Source of the DNA: Betaproteobacteria bacterium HGW-Betaproteobacteria-18
GTDB lineage: Bacteria > Pseudomonadota > Gammaproteobacteria > Burkholderiales > Burkholderiaceae_C
NCBI GenBank assembly: GCA_002842265.1
Contig: PHCO01000003.1
Coordinates: 1-50,514, forward strand
Length of the DNA: 50,514 bases
Direction of reading: 5' to 3'
Made by a program: the position numbers and the translations under genes. The notes under the pieces were generated by a model that ran no database searches, was not told where the DNA came from, and worked only from the letters and a program-made list of their open reading frames with translations. Positions 31,693 through 40,973 of the stretch are shown piece by piece; the first letter of the stretch is position 1, and each line of letters begins with the position of its first letter.

Positions 31693-34655
31693 CGCGCCGA
31701 CTCCTTTTTCTCGTTCTTCCTGGAGCGGCTGGCATTGAGCTCGTTGGCCACCAACTGCGCGGCCTGCATTTCGGTGCAGCCGTGCTGGTCCATTAGGCGA
31801 CGGCGGTGGGCCTTCTCGTGGCCCTCGGTCATGGCCAGGGCAATGGGCAGCGCCGGCGGAACGTTGCGAAACAGCATCTGGTCGGACGCGGAAATCAGCA
31901 CGCCCTCGGTGTACTGGCCGGGGGACTTGCGGGCCGACTCCATCATGGAGCGCTGCTCGGGCGTGAGACTCCGAAAACGCGCCACCTCCTCGATCTCGGA
32001 GCGGTCCATGGTCAGCAGCATCCAGTACTCGCACATGGACAGCACGCGGCTCATGGAGTCCGGGAAGTCCTTCAGGTTCTGCGTGGCCAGCCAGAACCAG
32101 ATGTTGAGCTTGCGCCACATCTTGGTGCCCTTGGCGATCTTGGGACCCAGCAGCTCGTTGGTGGTGATCAAGTGCCCTTCGTCGGTCAGCATGATCAGGG
32201 GCCTGTCCTCTGCCTGGAAGCGTTCGCCGCGCGACCGCACCGAGTCGATCAGGCTGGTGTAGGCGACGGCCAGCGCATCGCCGTAGCCATCCTGCGTCAG
32301 CGTGCCCATCTCCACCAGGGTCACGTCGGCATCGGGCCAGTCCACGCCCTCGCGGTTGAACAGCTTGCCGCGCATGCCCTGGCAGAAAGTCATCATCGAC
32401 TGCCCCATCTCTTCGGCCCGTGCCTGGCGGGCAGGGGAGAGCGTGCCTTCGCTGTGCATGCCCATCAGCTCGATGGCCACGTCGTGGGTCAGTGGGTGCT
32501 TGCGGCCCTCGGCCATGGACTTGGTGGCCGCGCGGATGATGGCGTTGGTGACCAGGTAGCGGTCGGCACGAGACATGCGCTGCACTTCCTGATCCTCACC
32601 GCCCGTGATCATCATGACGGCCGCAATCAACATTTCACCCAGCAGGTCGCGCTTGTCGGTGCTGTCCTCATCATCCAACTCCGCGCCATCGATCGGCGTG
32701 CCGTCGGCGCCGGGCTGGCGGGCACGGTCAGTGGCGGCCTCGCCACCGAGCAAGGCATCCAGACTGCTGTCCTCGGGCAAGCCCGCATTCAGCCGGGCCT
32801 GCCGTTCGGCCGCGCGGTAGGAGGACATCACGTCCTCGTCCTGCAGCAGCCGGTGGGCATGAAAAAACGGAGGCAGCGACACGTCGGCTTCGGCGGTCAG
32901 CGTCACGCTGTACGTGCTCAGGCCCATGGTCTTGAAGAAGTCCAGCAGCAGCGCAAACGAGCGCCCCGCATCGGCGATCACCAGGCGCGGCTTGTGAACC
33001 GCCATCGAGAGGAGGGCGATGTAGTTCAGGGTGGCGCTCTTGCCCGCTCCCGTGGGGCCGAGCACCAGCATGTGGGCGTTCTTCTTGCGGTCGTCCTTGT
33101 TCAGCGGATCAAGCCACATCGGTTCGCCGCCTCGGTTCCAGAACCACATGCCCGGGTTGGGGGTGCCACGCGAGCGCCCGTAGGTGGGCAGCAGCGCGGC
33201 AATCTGGGAGGCGAAGGTCAGGCGGCTGCGCCGCAGTCTCTTGGCGTCAAAGGCCGGATCGAAGTTGAACGGCAGACCACGCATGAACGCGTCCAGGGGC
33301 ACCAGATCCTGACGAGGGTCGATGAAGCGCAGGCCCGAGGGGACCAGCAGGGCATTGACCTGGGAAATCGACGCATTCAGCTCTTCCCGGTTCGGCGCGG
33401 TGACATACAAGGTCATCAGCATCGGGTAGAGCTTGTCGTTGTTCAACATGCGCTTGAGCACCATGTCGCACTCGTTGAACGTTTCGCGGGCTGCCGGCGT
33501 GCGCGCCCGCGAAGCATCACGGATGCGCGTGATGTGGTTCTCCAGCTTGTACTGGGACTCCACCGTCATGGTGATGGACAGCATGCAGCCCGCGGGCAGG
33601 CGGTCGAACCGGGCGAACGATTCCTTGCCGCTGGTGCGCTCGGCCGAGAAGTGGCCGATGTTGGGCTGGGTACGCAGGCTCTGCAGGGTCAGCGCCTTGA
33701 CCGGCACACCGTCGAACTCGAACAGGCCGGCCTCGACGTCGGAGACGGGCGGCGTCACGTTGAGCATCTCCGACATGTCCCAGCCGAACAGCGGCGCGCA
33801 GTCGCGCCCATCGGCATCCCGCAGGGGTGATGTGTCCCCCGGGTAGGGCATCTGGTCCAGCAGATCGCCCGAGTGCTTGCTGGCCCAGGGCACGGCGCGA
33901 TTGAAGAAGGGCAGCATCCACTCGTAGAACTCGACCGACGTGCAGCGCTTGGCGCTGACCCCTGCCTCGTTGAAGGTGGCCATGAGGGTGATGGCCACGG
34001 CCTCGATCTGGTCGCGCGCGGGCGCCGAGTTGTCGGCCAGTCCTGCGAATCGCTTGTAGATGGCGCAGCGCACGCGGCGCTGCTGGCCGCGCCACTCCTG
34101 ACCGCTGACCAGCGTGTCCACGAACAGTCCTTCCGGGCGGGACACGAGGGCCAGGTGTTCCTCGAACTGCTTGAGCACCGCCTGGGTGTAGGGCGAATTC
34201 AGGATGGCGTCCCGGCGCTCAGGGTATTTCGCGTGTTGTTTGGCGATGTAGTCCGCCAGGTAGCCGTTGAGGCTGCTGATGTCCCGGTCGTCGGACAGAA
34301 AGAACTGCACGATCCAAGGGGAACCTTCGGATTCGGGGATCGCCTGCAGGGCCTCCTGCACCTTGCTGGCCCGCTCGACCAGGTAGGCGGGCGCCTGTGC
34401 CTCGGTGGGCACGGGACCGAGTTCAAACAGGGCGCCCAGCATGCTCCCGTCCTTGAGCACGAACACCTTGTCCTCCGGCGCGTAGGCCACATAAGGCAGC
34501 ATGTCCGTGAACGAGGGCGGGCGCTGCGCCATGCGCTGGCGCTCGCCCACGGTCTGGCCACCCTTCTTGCCCGATTTGGCCGGGCCGCCAGCGCCATCGG
34601 GCGCCAGACCCAGCTTTTCGCTCAGAAAGCCCAAGCCCAGTTTGTTCATCCACAT
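31689..34655 (-). CDS. traC: Conjugative transfer ATPase, PFL_4706 family (TraC/VirB4)
   Basis: A 988-residue cytoplasmic ATPase that powers the type IV secretion channel. Walker A (LGPTGAGKSATLN) is near residues 532-544, and Walker B (PLIMLTDEGH) near 815-824, followed by the F-type NELLGPKIAKGTKMWRK and WLATQNLKDFP segments. The N-terminal half is the TraC/VirB4 substrate domain. The true start is the ATG at 34655 (MWMNKLGLGF), since the 68 codons before it belong to the lipoprotein gene in another frame. It is a full-length family member with no visible lesion. Confidence 0.93.
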   Translation of the reverse strand: MWMNKLGLGFLSEKLGLAPDGAGGPAKSGKKGGQTVGERQRMAQRPPSFTDMLPYVAYAPEDKVFVLKDGSMLGALFELGPVPTEAQAPAYLVERASKVQEALQAIPESEGSPWIVQFFLSDDRDISSLNGYLADYIAKQHAKYPERRDAILNSPYTQAVLKQFEEHLALVSRPEGLFVDTLVSGQEWRGQQRRVRCAIYKRFAGLADNSAPARDQIEAVAITLMATFNEAGVSAKRCTSVEFYEWMLPFFNRAVPWASKHSGDLLDQMPYPGDTSPLRDADGRDCAPLFGWDMSEMLNVTPPVSDVEAGLFEFDGVPVKALTLQSLRTQPNIGHFSAERTSGKESFARFDRLPAGCMLSITMTVESQYKLENHITRIRDASRARTPAARETFNECDMVLKRMLNNDKLYPMLMTLYVTAPNREELNASISQVNALLVPSGLRFIDPRQDLVPLDAFMRGLPFNFDPAFDAKRLRRSRLTFASQIAALLPTYGRSRGTPNPGMWFWNRGGEPMWLDPLNKDDRKKNAHMLVLGPTGAGKSATLNYIALLSMAVHKPRLVIADAGRSFALLLDFFKTMGLSTYSVTLTAEADVSLPPFFHAHRLLQDEDVMSSYRAAERQARLNAGLPEDSSLDALLGGEAATDRARQPGADGTPIDGAELDDEDSTDKRDLLGEMLIAAVMMITGGEDQEVQRMSRADRYLVTNAIIRAATKSMAEGRKHPLTHDVAIELMGMHSEGTLSPARQARAEEMGQSMMTFCQGMRGKLFNREGVDWPDADVTLVEMGTLTQDGYGDALAVAYTSLIDSVRSRGERFQAEDRPLIMLTDEGHLITTNELLGPKIAKGTKMWRKLNIWFWLATQNLKDFPDSMSRVLSMCEYWMLLTMDRSEIEEVARFRSLTPEQRSMMESARKSPGQYTEGVLISASDQMLFRNVPPALPIALAMTEGHEKAHRRRLMDQHGCTEMQAAQLVANELNASRSRKNEKKESAR

Positions 34656-34704
34656 GGTGTGATCTCTTGCTCTGCGTCGTTGGAGGTGTTGAGGGGGTGG
34701 ACGG

Positions 34705-35214
34705 TCAGCGTGTGGTCGTCTTGTCCGGCGGTGCGGACATGTAGCGCTCGCGCGCTTCGCCGTCTTCCTGCTCCACCTCTCCGGGCAGGGCGTACTGGGT
34801 TTGCTCGTACATGGGAAACACCGTCGCATAGCCCGGCACCGGGTACTTACCCTTTGCAAGGTGGGGGTAGACCACCATCACCAGGTCCGGGTTGGGGACA
34901 CGGGCAAAGCGCTGCTGCATGGGTTGCAGCGGGGTCCAATATGGGCTTTGCTGCGCATCGAGTTGCCCCACTGGACGCGCGCGGCCGCTGGTGTTGAACC
35001 GCTCCTTGGCCGGGTTGTTGTCGGTCCGTGCGGCGTCGGTGCCGCGAAAGACTTCCGACACCGTGGGACTGCCTGCCGTGACCTCGTTGAGCGGGGACTC
35101 GCGCGGACCGCTCACCGAACACGCCGAGAGCAACGCCAGCGAGGCGACCAGCAGCGCACTGCGGGTTAGGACGGTCGGGTGCCGGGGACGGTTGTGCGGG
35201 TTATTCAAGGCCAT
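34705..35214 (-). CDS. ICE lipoprotein, TIGR03751 family
   Basis: The 169-residue product has a lipobox LLSAC (residues near 28-32) after a basic start, so it is probably an outer-membrane lipoprotein of the transfer channel (TraV/VirB7-like role). The mature part is proline-rich: SPYWTPLQPMQQRFARVPNP, VMVVYPHLAKGKYPVPGY, which is family-typical. The ATG at 35214 overlaps the end of the TraB-like gene and has GGAG upstream; the GTG at 35226 is unlikely. Confidence 0.85.
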   Translation of the reverse strand: MALNNPHNRPRHPTVLTRSALLVASLALLSACSVSGPRESPLNEVTAGSPTVSEVFRGTDAARTDNNPAKERFNTSGRARPVGQLDAQQSPYWTPLQPMQQRFARVPNPDLVMVVYPHLAKGKYPVPGYATVFPMYEQTQYALPGEVEQEDGEARERYMSAPPDKTTTR

Positions 35215-36646
35215 AGAGTGCTCCACGGGTAGACGTTTGAGAGGCTTGCTGACGGTGGGTCAATTTGCGGGCGTTGGCCAGCTTGTCAAGGCGCAGCTCC
35301 TGATCCAGGTGCACGACCAGCTCGTGGCCCGATGGCGTGACCACGGCGTCGAAGCTGTTCTTCAGGCGGCTGAGCAGCCAGGTCGTGAACTCGTCGCTGG
35401 CGCCCGATACGGCCTGGCCCAGGACGTATTTGTTGGTGTCGGTGATCTGGGTGGTGGTGGAGCCCGTGGTGCTGTTCTGCGTGACCAGCTTGGCCGCGTC
35501 GGCAAAGGCGGAGGCGGCCACGCCCAGGGTCTTGGCGCCAACGATGTCGGAGAGGTAGGCCGGGGCGTTGGTCACGAACTTGCCGGCGATGCAGGGGTTG
35601 CCGTGCGGGTCGCTGATGAAGCCCAAGTCCCCTGAGATACCGGCACCACCACCCGCGCCGGCTCTGGCACGCGAGGACACGGTGCGGATCGTGCCGTCGT
35701 TGAAGACAAAGGTGGCCGAGCGGACCTTGCCCTCCGAACAGGACAACGCCATGTCGCCGATGGCCACGCCGGTAACGATCATGCCGGCCAGGTCGTCGGG
35801 CAGTTCCCAGCCGTTGGCGGCGAGGTTCTCGCGGCCAATCACGGCCTTGAACTGCATCGGATCGGTGACGCGCCCATCAATGGGCACCCGTCCGATGATG
35901 CTGGTCATGGCCTTGACGCCCACCAGGGTGGCGTTCTCGGGGATGGTGAAGTACGCCTCGTCCACCGGGCCGCTGGCACTCTTCTGCGCAGCCGAGCGGC
36001 CTGGCCCGGCCTGAGCCGAGCCACCCACTGAGCCAACCGCGGAGGCCGTCGTGCGAACGTATTGGGTCTGAACCGGTCCCTGACTGCGGTTTCGGGTGTC
36101 CTCGAAGGCCGCGAAGCCCAACGGGATCTTCTTCTGGTAGGCGACAGCGCCGGGTAGGCCCTCGCTGGGATCAAGTGCCATGTCGCCCACGATGGGCGCG
36201 GCGTTGACCACCCTGCCGACCTGGGAGTCCGGCAGGTTCCTTGAGGTGGGGGATGAGATGGTCGGCAGGCCGTTGAGCAAGGTATCGGCGGCACGCCCTG
36301 CGGCATCGAGCGTGGAGCCTCCCGTGCCGGGTTCTGCAACGACCTGGGCGGGCTGCTGCCCGGTACCGATACGCCCCTTCTCCAGCTCTTCGTTGCGCTT
36401 GAGAACCTCCTGAACCTGCTTGCGCAGGGCCTCGTTGCTGGCCACCACCGACTTGAGGGTTTCGGTGGGGTTGTCACCATCGGCACCGGTCTCTGCGGGC
36501 AAAGGCTCGGGCCTGGGAACCCGCGTGATCGGGTCACCCGGCTTCACCGAGCCGTCAGAGGTGAACTGCTGGTACAGGATCGTGCCCACGATCACCAGAC
36601 CCAGGACGCCAAGCACCGGAAGCAACGTGTTTTGTTTGACCGCCAT
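35201..36646 (-). CDS. ICE protein, PFL_4705 family (TraB/VirB10-like)
   Basis: A 481-residue protein with one N-terminal membrane helix (VLGVLGLVIVGTILYQQF), a coiled-coil segment (VVASNEALRKQVQEVLKRNEEL), a flexible Gly/Ser region, and a C-terminal beta domain (about 210-440, e.g. IPENATLVGVKAMTSIIGRV) corresponding to the TrbI/TraB outer-membrane channel part. It bridges the inner and outer membranes in the secretion channel. AGGAG precedes the ATG. It is 11 bp downstream of the VirB9-like gene, as expected for a core-complex operon. Confidence 0.9.
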   Translation of the reverse strand: MAVKQNTLLPVLGVLGLVIVGTILYQQFTSDGSVKPGDPITRVPRPEPLPAETGADGDNPTETLKSVVASNEALRKQVQEVLKRNEELEKGRIGTGQQPAQVVAEPGTGGSTLDAAGRAADTLLNGLPTISSPTSRNLPDSQVGRVVNAAPIVGDMALDPSEGLPGAVAYQKKIPLGFAAFEDTRNRSQGPVQTQYVRTTASAVGSVGGSAQAGPGRSAAQKSASGPVDEAYFTIPENATLVGVKAMTSIIGRVPIDGRVTDPMQFKAVIGRENLAANGWELPDDLAGMIVTGVAIGDMALSCSEGKVRSATFVFNDGTIRTVSSRARAGAGGGAGISGDLGFISDPHGNPCIAGKFVTNAPAYLSDIVGAKTLGVAASAFADAAKLVTQNSTTGSTTTQITDTNKYVLGQAVSGASDEFTTWLLSRLKNSFDAVVTPSGHELVVHLDQELRLDKLANARKLTHRQQASQTSTRGALYGLE

Positions 36647-36657
36647 GTGTGTGCTCC

Positions 36658-37779
36658 TCAGAGGCAGGCGTCAAACGCCCGGTCGCAGATCAGGTAGAGC
36701 GCGCTGGTGTCGGCCTCGCTGCCGGCCGCACCCAGGCGCCCTTGCTGGGCCGTAACGGCGAGCCACTTGCCGCGCAGGTTGTCCAGCGGGATGTCCAAGG
36801 GCTGGCTGGACTTGTTCGTGATCCGGACGGCTGTGACATACAGACCCGCTGAGCGCCACTGCCCCATCGGAACGGTCTCCACCAGCGCGCCGCGCACCAG
36901 GCCCAGGACGGGACGGTGGCTCACCTGCACCTGGCTGATACCGGGTTGCCCCACCGCGAGGCGGCGGGGAGCGTACAGCATGCGCGAGGCAAACCGGGTC
37001 AGCTCCACCATGTCGGCCGCAGGCGCTTCGTCGGCGGCCGACGACGCCTGGGAGGCGGCCTGTGCGCCTCGACCGCGCTCGATAAACACCTCCAGTTCCT
37101 GGCTGGCGGCGGCGGTCTGGGTGTTGGCCACCAGGTCCAGCGGGATCTGCTGCCCGCCTTCAATCAGTTCGGCCACGATGCGGATCGGCGCGAATGGAAC
37201 CAGGGCCGTGACGTAGATCGTCCGGTCGATGGCCTCCACGCGGGCCACGGCCTCGATGTCGCTGGGCACGTGCAGCACGGCCGGGGAGGGCAGGGTGATC
37301 AAACGCTCGCGCTTGACTGGCAGGCCCACCCGCACCGGCAGGCGAGCGAACACCGCCCGTTCGACGCCTTCGCGGTGGGCGGGCATGGCATGGTCTGCGG
37401 CATTCTTGCGGGTTGAGGGTACGGCGCCCTCTAGGGCGGCCTCACGTGCGGCCTTCTGGGCAACTCCCAGGACGGTTGCTGAGGCCGCCTGCCCGGCAGC
37501 GGCCTCATCCATGTCCTGCCCAAGGTCGACATCGCCCACCATGGGCGCGGCCTTGACCGCAGCAGGCGCCACGACGGGTGTAGCCACGGGACTGTTCTCC
37601 GGGCCTGTTGCCGCGGTCGCTGGCGCCGCTCCCAGCAACTCGGGCGCGGCGCCGACGCCGGTGAGTTCCTGAACCTGGGCGAACGCGGAGAGGGAGTAGC
37701 CCGTTGCCAGGCAGGCCATCAGGCCCAAAGCAGGCATGAGCGGGCGCAAGATCGGCCGCAGGGGAAGAGGGTGGGACAT
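36658..37779 (-). CDS. ICE protein, PFL_4704 family (TraK/VirB9-like)
   Basis: A 373-residue exported protein with a signal sequence (LMPALGLMACLATGYSLSAFAQ), an alanine-rich linker (about 50-130), then a beta-rich C-terminal half with FARLPVRVGLPVKRERLITL and RFASRMLYAPRRL, matching the TIGR03749 family. It would form the outer ring of the core complex with the TraB-like and lipoprotein partners. It is separated from the VirB8-like gene by 15 bp. The length is normal for the family. Confidence 0.87.
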   Translation of the reverse strand: MSHPLPLRPILRPLMPALGLMACLATGYSLSAFAQVQELTGVGAAPELLGAAPATAATGPENSPVATPVVAPAAVKAAPMVGDVDLGQDMDEAAAGQAASATVLGVAQKAAREAALEGAVPSTRKNAADHAMPAHREGVERAVFARLPVRVGLPVKRERLITLPSPAVLHVPSDIEAVARVEAIDRTIYVTALVPFAPIRIVAELIEGGQQIPLDLVANTQTAAASQELEVFIERGRGAQAASQASSAADEAPAADMVELTRFASRMLYAPRRLAVGQPGISQVQVSHRPVLGLVRGALVETVPMGQWRSAGLYVTAVRITNKSSQPLDIPLDNLRGKWLAVTAQQGRLGAAGSEADTSALYLICDRAFDACL

Positions 37780-37794
37780 GTTCGGATTCCTTGA

Positions 37795-38589
37795 TCAGGG
37801 TTTCAAGGCTGCATCAGCGATTGGCGACGCAACGGGCACGGCCGGCGCTTCGGAGCGCTGCGGCACCAGGGCCGAGGCGGGCTGATCGCTCAGGCCTGGC
37901 AAGGCCGCTGGAGCGACGCCGGCAGCGGTCGCACCGTTGACGGCGCTGTCCTTCACGTCGATGCGGGCCGGTTTGTTGCTGCCAAAGCAATCCACCGCCA
38001 GGCGGAATGGGTTGCGCTCGCGGTCCACATCGAAGCGGACCACACGAATGGGGTAACGGACGTAGGTGTCCTTGACGGCCTGGCCCCGGAACGTCTCCAT
38101 CACTTGCATGTCCAGCAGCACGTTCCACGCGGCCGGGCCTTCGCCAAGCACGCGGTTGTCCTGAAAACCCAGACCCGGGATTTCCGTGATCTGGCGCGTG
38201 CGCAGACGCAGCTCGCCACTGCGGCTGCGTGCCTCCATGTCGCCCTGCAGCTGGGCCTGGCAACGCGGTGTCAGGTAGGACTGGAAGTTGTAGATCTGGG
38301 TACCGTAGTCGGCGCCGCCATCGGCCTGCCAGCGGTTGATCTGCTGCCACACGTAGTAGGCGAAGCTGTACACGTTGGGGTTGGGCACGGGTGCCGTGCC
38401 GTTGGCTACGGTCACCTGGTCACCGGCGCGCAGATCCGGATTGATGTGCAGGTCGATCTGCTTGGGTTTGGCCCACAGGAGCGCCATGCCGACCACGGAA
38501 ACAATGGTCAGACCCAGAAACAAGCGCCGGGTGTTGGCGTGGCTTGCGCGCTCGTTGGCGAGGGCGTCCAGGGAGGATTGGGTGCTCAT
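37795..38589 (-). CDS. ICE protein, PFL_4703 family (TraE/VirB8-like)
   Basis: A 264-residue protein with one membrane helix near residues 23-41 (LFLGLTIVSVVGMALLWA) and a periplasmic NTF2-like domain after it (VYSFAYYVWQQINRWQADGG, NPFRLAVDCFGSNKPARIDV). This is the TIGR03746 pattern, an assembly factor of the secretion complex. Its start overlaps the TIGR03750 gene by 4 bp. Confidence 0.88.
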   Translation of the reverse strand: MSTQSSLDALANERASHANTRRLFLGLTIVSVVGMALLWAKPKQIDLHINPDLRAGDQVTVANGTAPVPNPNVYSFAYYVWQQINRWQADGGADYGTQIYNFQSYLTPRCQAQLQGDMEARSRSGELRLRTRQITEIPGLGFQDNRVLGEGPAAWNVLLDMQVMETFRGQAVKDTYVRYPIRVVRFDVDRERNPFRLAVDCFGSNKPARIDVKDSAVNGATAAGVAPAALPGLSDQPASALVPQRSEAPAVPVASPIADAALKP

Positions 38590-39068
38590 GGTGTCTTGCG
38601 TTGGGGGAGGGGTTGTGCCTTGGCGGCCTTCTCTTTCAGCTCATATGGGTGAGCGAGGTTGAGGTCCAAGGAGCGTCCGAGGTCCCACTGACCGTGGTGG
38701 GACAGAAACTTGTTGGCGACCAGTCCGCGCCGAGCCAGCCAGAGGTGGATGGCTTGCGTGTAGTAGCCGTCGGGTCTACCGCGTTTGACCTTCTGCAGGT
38801 ACGCCGAGGCGTACCACAGGGCGATCAGCGGTCCTGCGACGCCGAGGACCAGGATGAACTGCCAGAAGCCGGTGATCAGCAGCAAGATGCCCCCCAGCAG
38901 GAGGAACATCGGAACGGTCACCAAGGAGATGACCTTGGCCTCGGTCACGGTCATGCCGCGAATGATCGCGGGCTCGACGTTCACGCGGTCGGTCACCGGT
39001 GCGCGAAAGCGCGTGGAGTCCGCCTCTGGCTGAGCGTTGCGCCCTGAGGATTCAGCTTCTGCGTTCAT
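38586..39068 (-). CDS. ICE membrane protein, TIGR03750 family (TraL-like)
   Basis: A 160-residue protein with a polar N terminus, two membrane helices (about 48-90: VISLVTVPMFLLLGGILLLI, FWQFILVLGVAGPLIALWYA), then a basic cytoplasmic tail (HLWLARRGL...SHHGQWDLGRSLDL). The RVNVEPAIIRGMT segment before the helices is typical. It probably acts like TraL/VirB3 in positioning the pilus-assembly complex. Overlap with the next gene indicates coupling. Confidence 0.85.
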   Translation of the reverse strand: MNAEAESSGRNAQPEADSTRFRAPVTDRVNVEPAIIRGMTVTEAKVISLVTVPMFLLLGGILLLITGFWQFILVLGVAGPLIALWYASAYLQKVKRGRPDGYYTQAIHLWLARRGLVANKFLSHHGQWDLGRSLDLNLAHPYELKEKAAKAQPLPQRKTP

Positions 39069-39090
39069 GCTGGTGCTCGCTCAGTGAGGA

Positions 39091-39492
39091 TCAGGTCTCA
39101 CCGATCACCTGGAACGCATAGGTCACCATCAGGATGGCGAAGCCAACGATGATGATGCCCATGATCAGGTACTCCTTCAGGTCAGCGATGTCCGCTCGTC
39201 CCTTGGTGTACTCGCCCCATTTGGTCACGGCGCCGCCAACGACCTTGAAGAACATGAAGGCGAGGATGACCAGACCCAGAATCGCCAGGCCGGCCTTGAA
39301 CCAGGCGCTCATGGAGCCCATCCAGTCGCCGGCCGCGACGGCATTGCCTTTCATGTCGGTGCCGGGGGTCGGCATGGTGGGCAGCGCCGCGAAAACCGGG
39401 TTGCTCATGAGGACAACGCCCGGGACAAGCGCCCAATGGCTGAGCTTGCTGCGCGCGGCACGCACCTTGTTGATGAGAGGGCGAGGTGACAT
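39091..39492 (-). CDS. ICE membrane protein, PFL_4702 family (pilin-like)
   Basis: A 133-residue protein has a long signal-like start (SHWALVPGVVLMSNPVFAALP) and two hydrophobic helices (AGLAILGLVILAFMFFKVVGG, YLIMGIIIVGFAILMVTYAF) separated by a polar loop (KWGEYTKGRADIADLKE). The layout is that of a conjugative pilin or VirB2-like subunit, and the family is TIGR03745. The ATG at 39492 is preceded by AGGAGAA; the longer track ORF is extended out of frame context. Confidence 0.86.
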   Translation of the reverse strand: MSPRPLINKVRAARSKLSHWALVPGVVLMSNPVFAALPTMPTPGTDMKGNAVAAGDWMGSMSAWFKAGLAILGLVILAFMFFKVVGGAVTKWGEYTKGRADIADLKEYLIMGIIIVGFAILMVTYAFQVIGET

Positions 39493-39563
39493 GGACTTTT
39501 CTCCTGGTTGAAAAACAAAAAATGCGAGTTGTGGAACAGATGCGAAGAGATGGCGACCTCTCG

Positions 39564-39797
39564 TCACCAGAAGACCACCGTGACCAACAAGCACAAAATC
39601 ACGGTGGCCTTGAGGGAACTGGTTACCGCCTCGGACACCGTGGCCCGGTTGCTCTGGTAGGCGGCGAATATCTGCACCATGACCCAGGCGAACACGATCA
39701 GCACCACGCCCGTGGCGAGGAGTTGGATCGTGACTTTCAGCAAGCTGGGGTCCACCCCCGAGCCCGCTTCAAAAGCCGCGGCCATGCTCGAATTCAT
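39564..39797 (-). CDS. ICE small membrane protein, PFL_4701 family
   Basis: A 77-residue protein with two membrane helices (LLATGVVLIVFAWVMVQIFA and TVILCLLVTVVFW) matching the TIGR03758 family. The location between RAQPRD and the pilin-like gene is the canonical order. It probably supports pilin processing or channel assembly; the exact role is unknown. Confidence 0.85.
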   Translation of the reverse strand: MNSSMAAAFEAGSGVDPSLLKVTIQLLATGVVLIVFAWVMVQIFAAYQSNRATVSEAVTSSLKATVILCLLVTVVFW

Positions 39798-39817
39798 TGC
39801 GTGATCTCCGGCGTGCG

Positions 39818-40183
39818 TTACTGGCGGTAGTCACCACGCAGGAGCGGCACCGGACGCGGCTGGCGCGGCGCGTCAACGTGATCGGCCACGCCTTTGCGCA
39901 GCAGCTGCAGGTCCTGCAGCAACCAGTCGTAGCGGAACTTCACGCGCTGGCCGCTCGGTGCGCGCTCGGCGGCTTCCTTGACCATCACCTGAACCCGCTC
40001 CAGCTCGGCGTCGATGCGCGCCAGGTTCTCGCGTTCGGTGTCTGCGTCGCCTCCTGCGGCCTGCGCCATCTGGGACGCGCTCGCGCATGCGATGAGCATG
40101 GCAATCAGCCAGGCGCGGTGCGCCTTGGGCTGCTTGGTGGCCTGCGCCACCTGCGGCTCGGCCTGGACTTGCTTGTGTGACAT
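39818..40183 (-). CDS. ICE protein, RAQPRD family
   Basis: A 121-residue exported protein. It is named for the RAQPRD family because the C terminus reads APRQPRPVPLLRGDYRQ, a close variant of the defining motif. The N terminus is a signal (LIAMLIACASASQMAQA), and the mature part is a helical hairpin (LARIDAELERVQVMVKEAAE). The ATG at 40183 precedes the signal and is 28 bp after the PFL_4697 gene. It is periplasmic with unknown biochemical function. Confidence 0.84.
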   Translation of the reverse strand: MSHKQVQAEPQVAQATKQPKAHRAWLIAMLIACASASQMAQAAGGDADTERENLARIDAELERVQVMVKEAAERAPSGQRVKFRYDWLLQDLQLLRKGVADHVDAPRQPRPVPLLRGDYRQ

Positions 40184-40211
40184 AGAGGCTCCAGAGGGTT
40201 GGTGGGTGGGG

Positions 40212-40973
40212 TCAGACATACTTCTTGAAGGCGGCGACGGCGGTGGACATCGTGAAAGCCACCAGCATCGTGAAAACGAACACCATGTAGGCCGGGTTGA
40301 AACCACCGAAGGGCCAGGCGAGGTACAGGCCGAAACCGCCCGTCAAAGCCCAGTGCGTGTAGCGTTTGGCGTGGTGGTAGACGAAGGAGCTTTCGCGGCC
40401 ACCACCCCAGCGCCGCAGATCGCGGCGCACCAGGCCATCGACAATGCCGACCATGCAGGCCAGCACGAACGCGGGCAGGGCGAATGCGGCCACGCTCAGG
40501 CGCAGCAACACGTCTTGCCCCACGTACATGGACATCAGCACCCAGCTGCTCAGGGTGTGCTGCATGGATGCGTTGGCCTTGCCCACGCGCTGGCTCAGGA
40601 TCGATTGCTGCGCGGTCGGCTGGGTGCGCTGCTCACCCTCACCATGCAGACGGGCATACCAGCGCTTGAGGCCCACGCGCTCGTAGGGTAGTTCGACCCA
40701 ACCCACCACACGGTTGGACCATTCCACCGTGTCGCGCACCAGCAGGCTGCGCGGTGCCATGGCGATGTATTCCAGATCCTGTGCCACGATCTCCTGCGAG
40801 TGGAACTCGCCCTTGTCGCGCCAGAGCGTGTACGAACCCACGATCTCGATCAGCACACCGACGAACCAGGCGAAGAGGGTGACGAACAGCAAGCCGAAGG
40901 TCACTTCCAAACCCAGCTCCACCGGCCCCCGTGTGCGGGCGCGCGCAGGCCCTTTGCTCGGCGCCGCGTTCAC
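40212..40973 (-). CDS. ICE membrane protein, PFL_4697 family
   Basis: A 253-residue protein with four membrane helices: near 25-48 (VTFGLLFVTLFAWFVGVLIE), about 145-180, and two in the last 50 residues (YMVFVFTMLVAFTMSTAVAA). The motif SFVYHHAKRYTH is typical of the TIGR03747 family. It follows the coupling-protein gene with a 4-bp overlap and is likely to be a membrane partner of TraD. Confidence 0.86.
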   Translation of the reverse strand: MNAAPSKGPARARTRGPVELGLEVTFGLLFVTLFAWFVGVLIEIVGSYTLWRDKGEFHSQEIVAQDLEYIAMAPRSLLVRDTVEWSNRVVGWVELPYERVGLKRWYARLHGEGEQRTQPTAQQSILSQRVGKANASMQHTLSSWVLMSMYVGQDVLLRLSVAAFALPAFVLACMVGIVDGLVRRDLRRWGGGRESSFVYHHAKRYTHWALTGGFGLYLAWPFGGFNPAYMVFVFTMLVAFTMSTAVAAFKKYV